Positions 59,129 through 64,000 of a DNA stretch of 64,000 nucleotides are shown one piece after another. A program made the translations under genes and the position numbers. The stretch spans positions 257,642 to 321,641 of the forward strand of contig NMRA01000350.1 of assembly GCA_002633005.1 (NCBI GenBank), written 5' to 3'. The notes below the pieces were generated by a model that saw nothing but the letters and a program-made list of their open reading frames with translations, was not told the origin of the DNA and did not search any database. Within the stretch, counting starts at the first letter, position 1; every line of letters starts with the position of its first letter. Source of the DNA: Phoronis australis (taxonomy: Eukaryota; Phoronida; Phoronidae).

Positions 59129-62100
59129 CTGAAAAGGAAATGGAAGGTTTTAAATAATTAAAGTGTGCAGGCAAATCATGCATATTTCTTCTAAATTGCA
59201 TACAATAACTATTCAATGCTTTTTAATTTCAGAAAATATGTTTAATAGACTGAATTAATTTCTATAGCTCCTCAGATAGGTGGTAAAATGCAGTCGCCGA
59301 TGAGTTCCTACATAACCAAAACACTTTTAACTATTTCACGACAAGACCTTGGTGCGTGGCCAAAGCATAAGGCCGACAACTGATCTCAGAAATTCAGAGA
59401 TAAATAGCTTCAAAGAGGGCACAACCATTTTCTGAATGGGCTGAAAACTGCTGGAAGCATACCTCATCCTCAATGAGTCAGAAAAATAGTTCTCAGAAGT
59501 TTCATCAAGTCGAGGAAAATTTGCAAGTTTACAAGAGAGGGGTTTGATAGTGGACAGATACTTTGATAATTATATTCCTCCATCTAGGCTGTAACATGAG
59601 CGTGACCAAGCTGTGACCACCTGAACTCTCTTTTGTATCGTGGCTGCATTTATCACTGAAAAGGGTGGACGTGCACCTATCACAGTTTAAGTAATAGTGA
59701 CTTGTGATCAAGTACCCATCGGCCGTCATCCGTATTATATCTATGTTGAGTGATAAAAGGTCAAGCTAAATCTACCGGACAGTGTTTACAGTTTGCAGTT
59801 TTCAAAAAAAAAAACAGAACAGACTTCCTTACGTCCTTGACAGACTCAGAAAAACTACAAATATTCTCATCAGAACTATTTGGCAGCAGAATCCGATTTT
59901 TGCTGTAATGTATAATTTTTCAACAAGGAGAAGTGAAAAATTTTGATAAAGAGGATGGAACAACACCTGTTGAGAGCTTGTCAAGATTTAGGAAAAATAA
60001 AAATGAGCTTTAGTCGAAAAGACGCATTTTTGCAAATCTTGAATTTCGGCACTGTCCAATTTATTTTGAGCACTATGTTACCTTCAGTTGTTGATTGGTT
60101 CTCTTCAGAAATTGAATCTCTTCAGCGTGTTTCTTCTCCTCAACTTGCCGTTGTTCTGCAGCACGCTTCTCAATCTGCTCACACTTTGTTTTCAATTCAT
60201 TAACTTGTCTCTCCAAGTCCCGTTTATCCTGCTCTAATTCAGCAATCTGAAACACAAAAAACACGAATCAAAAACTGCGAGACTTCTCTCATGCAAATAT
60301 TCACAACATATTTTTTGCTGTGAAATGGATTTTTACTGCAGGGTCAAATATTATTGACCGGACCACAGAAAACACAACACCTATCAATAAAACGTGCTAG
60401 TCAGTATCTCTCTCTTAAAGGTATTACATTGTTTTGTCAAATTTGAAAAAGTTATCAGTACTGGTATTCAACATTGTGGGAGTTAACAATCAAAAAACCT
60501 GCAGTTCATCAAATTAACAATTCAGATCACGGACCACAAACTATATTACTGGCCTCAACATGTTCCATATAGCCAAATGAGAAGTGGTCTTATGACTGGA
60601 AACAATTTACAACTAGTCACTGCCCGAGATCATACTCAGCATGCAAGCTTGCCTGGCCTTTGAAAGCAATTTTTGCTAAGCCTGGTCTCAAGCAGTAATG
60701 AATTGTTAAGTTATTTCAGTGAACAGAAATCACTCCTAAATTCCTTAAGAGATACACGTAAGTTAAGACAAGCATATGACTGAAACAGTTCGAATCAATA
60801 GTGTAATGGAAGGCAGAGTGAGACACTGTATCAACTTAAAAACACAATGTTTTTTTGCTGGAAACAGTTGTGTCACAATCAGACTATATTAATCTTCTAT
60901 GGAGAAAGGCAAAAAGACTTATAAGTGGGACCAGAACAAATCTTTACCCTCTTTTCCATATCAGCCTTGCCCTGTTCAGCTTGTAGTGCCTTCCTCATAC
61001 CAAACGCCACACTGCTTTCGTACAATGTCTGGTAAGCGGCTATGGTCATCCGAATCTCATCCCTAACCCGTAGCAATAAGAGACCTCGCTCAGCACAATT
61101 GATCGTGACTTGGCGGATGAGTTCATCTGAAAAAAAAATTTAATTGCTTTACATTTTGTATTATAGAGCTGTCAAAAATCTCATGATTGCTTTTTATGTC
61201 TGAAGTGTCCAAATGGATTTTGAGAAAAAAGGTTGGTACTCTTAATGAGAAAACAATAATATGACGTGGGAACAATTTACTATAAGTGCACACTACAGAT
61301 GGCAGCACAAAATTCAAGACTAAGTAAAAATAAATTCCCATCAAAAATGATCAGCATGTCTTGCATGAGATGCGACCCATTTTTCATCATGCATTCATCT
61401 TATGCATATGCAAAATACAATTTTGTAGCAACCTTACTCCAAGACACAGTCAGTCACACAAAAAATGCTTTTCTTTACCAGAGTTGTATTATAAAGTACT
61501 GTGTACTAGTCATCAACCAACAAGCTTCATGTAAAACCTTGAGACCAGGACCTCAGATTTGAGAAAGGCTTCGATTCGGGACTGTTGCAATTCTCAATGA
61601 TCCTACATTGTAATCTATAAGGCCATGATCTAATTTTACATCAAGTTCTGTATTTCTTATTTGCCTTGTTTCTTGAATATTTCCACGGAAACCAATATTT
61701 CACTACCTTGAAACATACCACTGACAGTGGTCATGGTCAACTGAAAAAACAGGGGTCTACAAAAATGACGACAGGGCCTTATATGGAGACAAGGAATTGA
61801 CATGATATTCAGAATTGTTACATTTATTATTAAATATTCCCAGAAAATGCATTCATTCTATAAGGCAATGGCATTCACTATCATGTTTTTACAGTACTAC
61901 GGAATAATATCAGTGGTCATGGTCAACTGGCAAAAACAGGGGTCTACAAAAATGACGACAGGGCCTGATATGGAGACATAAGGATCTGGCATGATTATTC
62001 AGAACTGTACATTATTAACTATTCCCAGCAAATGCATTCATTCTATAAGGCCATGGCATTCACTATCATGTTTTTACAGTACTACGGAATTGTAGTATTG

Positions 62101-62603
62101 GTCTTAAGTAGTTTCTATGCTTGGAAAGATCGGAGAGATCATTAATTGCATTTGGTTTAAAGACAGGCTGACATGCTCGTTACTAAAGGCAACAAGAGCA
62201 ATGTCAAGAATCCTCCTTGTTCAACCCTGACTAAATGTTTGATGATGTTTCCCACTCATACACCTATCACTTTCGGAACTGAACAAAATTTACCAAAACA
62301 CTGAGAGTAGAGCTCCCTCCTGACAGGGCAGATGCCTGTTTCCCTGGCCTGCCTCTGCTGCAGGCGACGGTCAAGCTCGTCTTGAAGGTTAACGACATCC
62401 AGACGGGTGGCCGGAGTGCTGGACACCTGCTGTACCCACAGCTGACCGCTTTCTGTCCACTCCCTGGGTGGTAAGATGGAGTTGAGGATCTCATCTGTCT
62501 GTTGGGCACTCTTCCCATCCATTGGTGGAAGTTTCTTTGCTGGGGGTGTGGGAACTGGGCCCCCTTGTGAGGGAGGGGGAGACGACACCTTCAGAGCTCT
62601 TGC
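59093..62603 (-). CDS. DNALI1: axonemal dynein light intermediate chain 1 (p28), 5' exon outside window
   Basis: Four minus-strand exons, 62603-62294, 61126-60948, 60246-60082 and 59128-59093, join in phase to 229 residues plus stop. Recognisable family hallmarks include EILNSILPPREWTESGQLWV, QQVSSTPATRLDVV, RETGICPVRRELYSQCF, RVRDEIRMTIAAYQTLYESS, RQVEEKKHAEEIQFLKRTNQ, and the C-terminal LEGIIAPKK. The product binds inner-arm axonemal dynein heavy chains and is needed for ciliary and flagellar beating. The C-terminal half is a coiled coil. Vertebrate p28 is about 258 residues, so some 30 N-terminal residues with the start codon are missing; no matching exon was found between 62604 and 64000. 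No defect is visible in what is present. Confidence 0.96.
60082..60246 (-). CDS. DNALI1: DNALI1 coiled-coil exon
   Basis: 165 bp, phase 0/0: IAELEQDKRDLERQVNELKT through EEIQFLKRTNQQLK. The acceptor is TTTGTGTTTCAG and the donor GTAACA. It forms a heptad-rich, highly charged coiled coil. Confidence 0.95.
60948..61126 (-). CDS. DNALI1: DNALI1 middle exon
   Basis: 179 bp completing the split Asp codon: (D)ELIRQVTINCAERGLLLLR through AEQGKADMEKR. The acceptor is a T-run plus CAG; the donor is GTAAAG. Confidence 0.95.
61725..62090. repeat. 186-bp tandem duplication in a DNALI1 intron
   Basis: Two copies, 61725-61910 and 61911-62090, start CAGTGGTCATGGTCAACTG and end with ACAGTACTACGGAAT. They are highly similar with a few indels. 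The array lies in the intron between 61127 and 62293. Confidence 0.93.
62294..62603 (-). CDS. DNALI1: DNALI1 exon with conserved N-terminal domain
   Basis: Acceptor TTTTTAG, then ARALKVSSPPPSQGGPVPTP with a proline-rich linker, then the conserved LPPREW and TGICPVRRELYSQCF blocks; donor GTAAAT; ends in phase 1. The reading could start at GTG 62588 only if mis-annotated; the frame continues upstream to the acceptor, so this is an internal exon. Confidence 0.95.
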
Positions 62604-64000
62604 CTAAAAATGTTGCATAAGGTTTTAGTTAGGCCTGATAATAATGTATAACATAAATGCACCAAAGTTCGAGCAACAGGTGGCTAAAATGGAAAGAAAC
62701 AGACTCACCAAAGCCAAAATGCCAGCTGAACACATTATCATTGCTTGCATAGCAGCACTTAATTAACACCAGTAAAAATGCCTGCTCAAAAATATGAATG
62801 ACGGCACATTCGTCATTCGTATTCCCAGATTTGGGTTCGTAAAAAGTGACAACTAATAAAATACGAGTAAGGTAATTTTTCTCCTAGTGTTTTTACATAT
62901 TCTCCTCATATTTTAGAGTATTTACTTGCATGGATAGAGAGCCATGATCATCAATGATGGGAAGATATTACATTGAAGAAATCTATTTCATAATACACCA
63001 CAATCTGCCATTCAAACAGCTCATTCTAACACCCACCCCCAACTTTTGGATCCATGAAACATCCATGGATGTTTGTTTTTATGCCCACCCCTACTTTTGC
63101 AAAAATGTTCCTTAACCATCCATAAAATGCATGGACATACTGTGTAAATGCCTGTGCCTGACTGTGAAAAACTCAATGACCATTAGCTTTATACATGCCC
63201 GATTGATAACCAAATGTTGTAAGAGAGCACAGTAAACTGACAGAAAACTAATAAAAGATACCAAGCCCAGTTTTGGCCTATTAGCATGTGTTAAAAGCGA
63301 CCTTCTCTGCAATTCTCTGAAACAAAATACCGGTAATGCTTTATAACGTTCCACAACCTAGCTGCAAAAGTTTGGGTGAAAATTTGAAAACTCCTTTCAA
63401 AGTCTACAAAATGGTCAAGTGTCCCTTACAGACTACATGGCAATTGTGGGAAAAACTGACCCACCAAGGACCATAATATCCAGTTTGTGAGAAGGGAAAT
63501 ATGAGTTTTTAGTCTTTCATACTTTTATTTTTCAAGACTGATGCAATGACGCATTAGCAGGTGAAAGAATGAGGATTGATTGAAATCATCAAAACAGGGT
63601 TGAGTATTCTTTTAAGATTACTTTTCCCTCCAAGGCATACGCATGGACTTCTCTGAGTTTTAATAAACACAAAGAATTAATAAACAGTCTTATAACTGGA
63701 TGAACACATTCATCCCAACATTACAACAGTCTGATTTTATAGTGACCTGTCCTCATTTTACTCATATTGACTCAAAAAGGAGCTGACTTCAGACAAGCGA
63801 TCAATGCTTGCCATGTTTTGGCTAACGCAACGTCTCCAGGTAATAAAAAGCGAAAGCCTGCTGCTGCAACCATCACAGACCCACACGAACTAATCAAGAT
63901 TTACTGCCTGTTCATGCTTTCATTAGGATTGTCGATTATGCATATGTGACATCTAAAGTCAAGATTTAAATAATATTTAACCTTGACCTTTACACCATTA
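62604..64000. other. probable first intron of DNALI1
   Basis: I searched for the usual N-terminal exon of p28 on the minus strand and found none, so the start codon and promoter probably lie beyond the right edge. No other gene was recognised; frames 63112-63354 and 63767-63949 are unremarkable. Confidence 0.5.

Noticed and set aside
1-64000. CRISPR arrays, operons or bacterial-type defence systems
   Set aside because: The tandem arrays present lack spacers of uniform size, and the genes have introns; this is metazoan nuclear DNA.

Overview
The window is animal nuclear DNA, not bacterial: genes are split by GT-AG introns, most of the sequence is non-coding, and mobile-element debris is dense. 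Two protein genes can be reconstructed with confidence. Gene content (a nicotinic-type Cys-loop receptor and an axonemal dynein light chain) and the many MITE-like and tRNA-derived repeats suggest a non-vertebrate, probably marine, metazoan. I cannot fix the phylum from the sequence. Gap bases (N at 967, 1794, 22171, 34072 and 55158-55164) show a draft assembly. LAYOUT. 1-5 kb: no convincing gene; a poly-G tract, a GTGTTGTGAGCATG-type minisatellite and an open stretch at the left edge. 4.95-5.04 kb: a small signal-peptide exon that may be an alternative first exon of the receptor gene. 6.5-7.2 kb: an unrecognised 215-residue ORF with a signal peptide. 7.8-8.2 kb: a degraded non-LTR reverse-transcriptase fragment (minus strand). 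9.06-11.2 kb: a large foldback (inverted-repeat) element with smaller hairpins nested in its arms. 11-24 kb: mostly unannotatable, with tRNA-like fragments. 23.9-52.4 kb (+): an acetylcholine-receptor-like (nicotinic, alpha-type) subunit gene with seven coding exons per transcript and an 18-kb first intron loaded with repeats (GAT minisatellite, hAT-like and TTAA-type elements, a 0.9-kb tandem duplication, a MITE). 52.4-59.1 kb: intergenic, with a gapped poly-G tract. 59.1-62.6 kb (-): DNALI1, the axonemal dynein light intermediate chain (p28), lacking only its first coding exon, which should lie beyond the right edge. The two genes are convergent. MAIN POINT. The receptor has two tandem 87-bp exons, 46563-46649 and 46892-46978, in identical splice phase. 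Each encodes the pore-lining M2 helix and differs at only 4 of 29 residues, including pore positions 13' and 19'. The residues just before M2 are S-P-A-K rather than the cation-type S-G-E-K. That is the Pro(-2')/Ala(-1') signature of anion-selective Cys-loop channels. The locus therefore looks like a putatively chloride-permeable ACh-gated receptor whose pore is swapped by alternative splicing, with possibly two alternative signal-peptide exons as well. The two genes share no pathway; their adjacency carries no obvious functional meaning.
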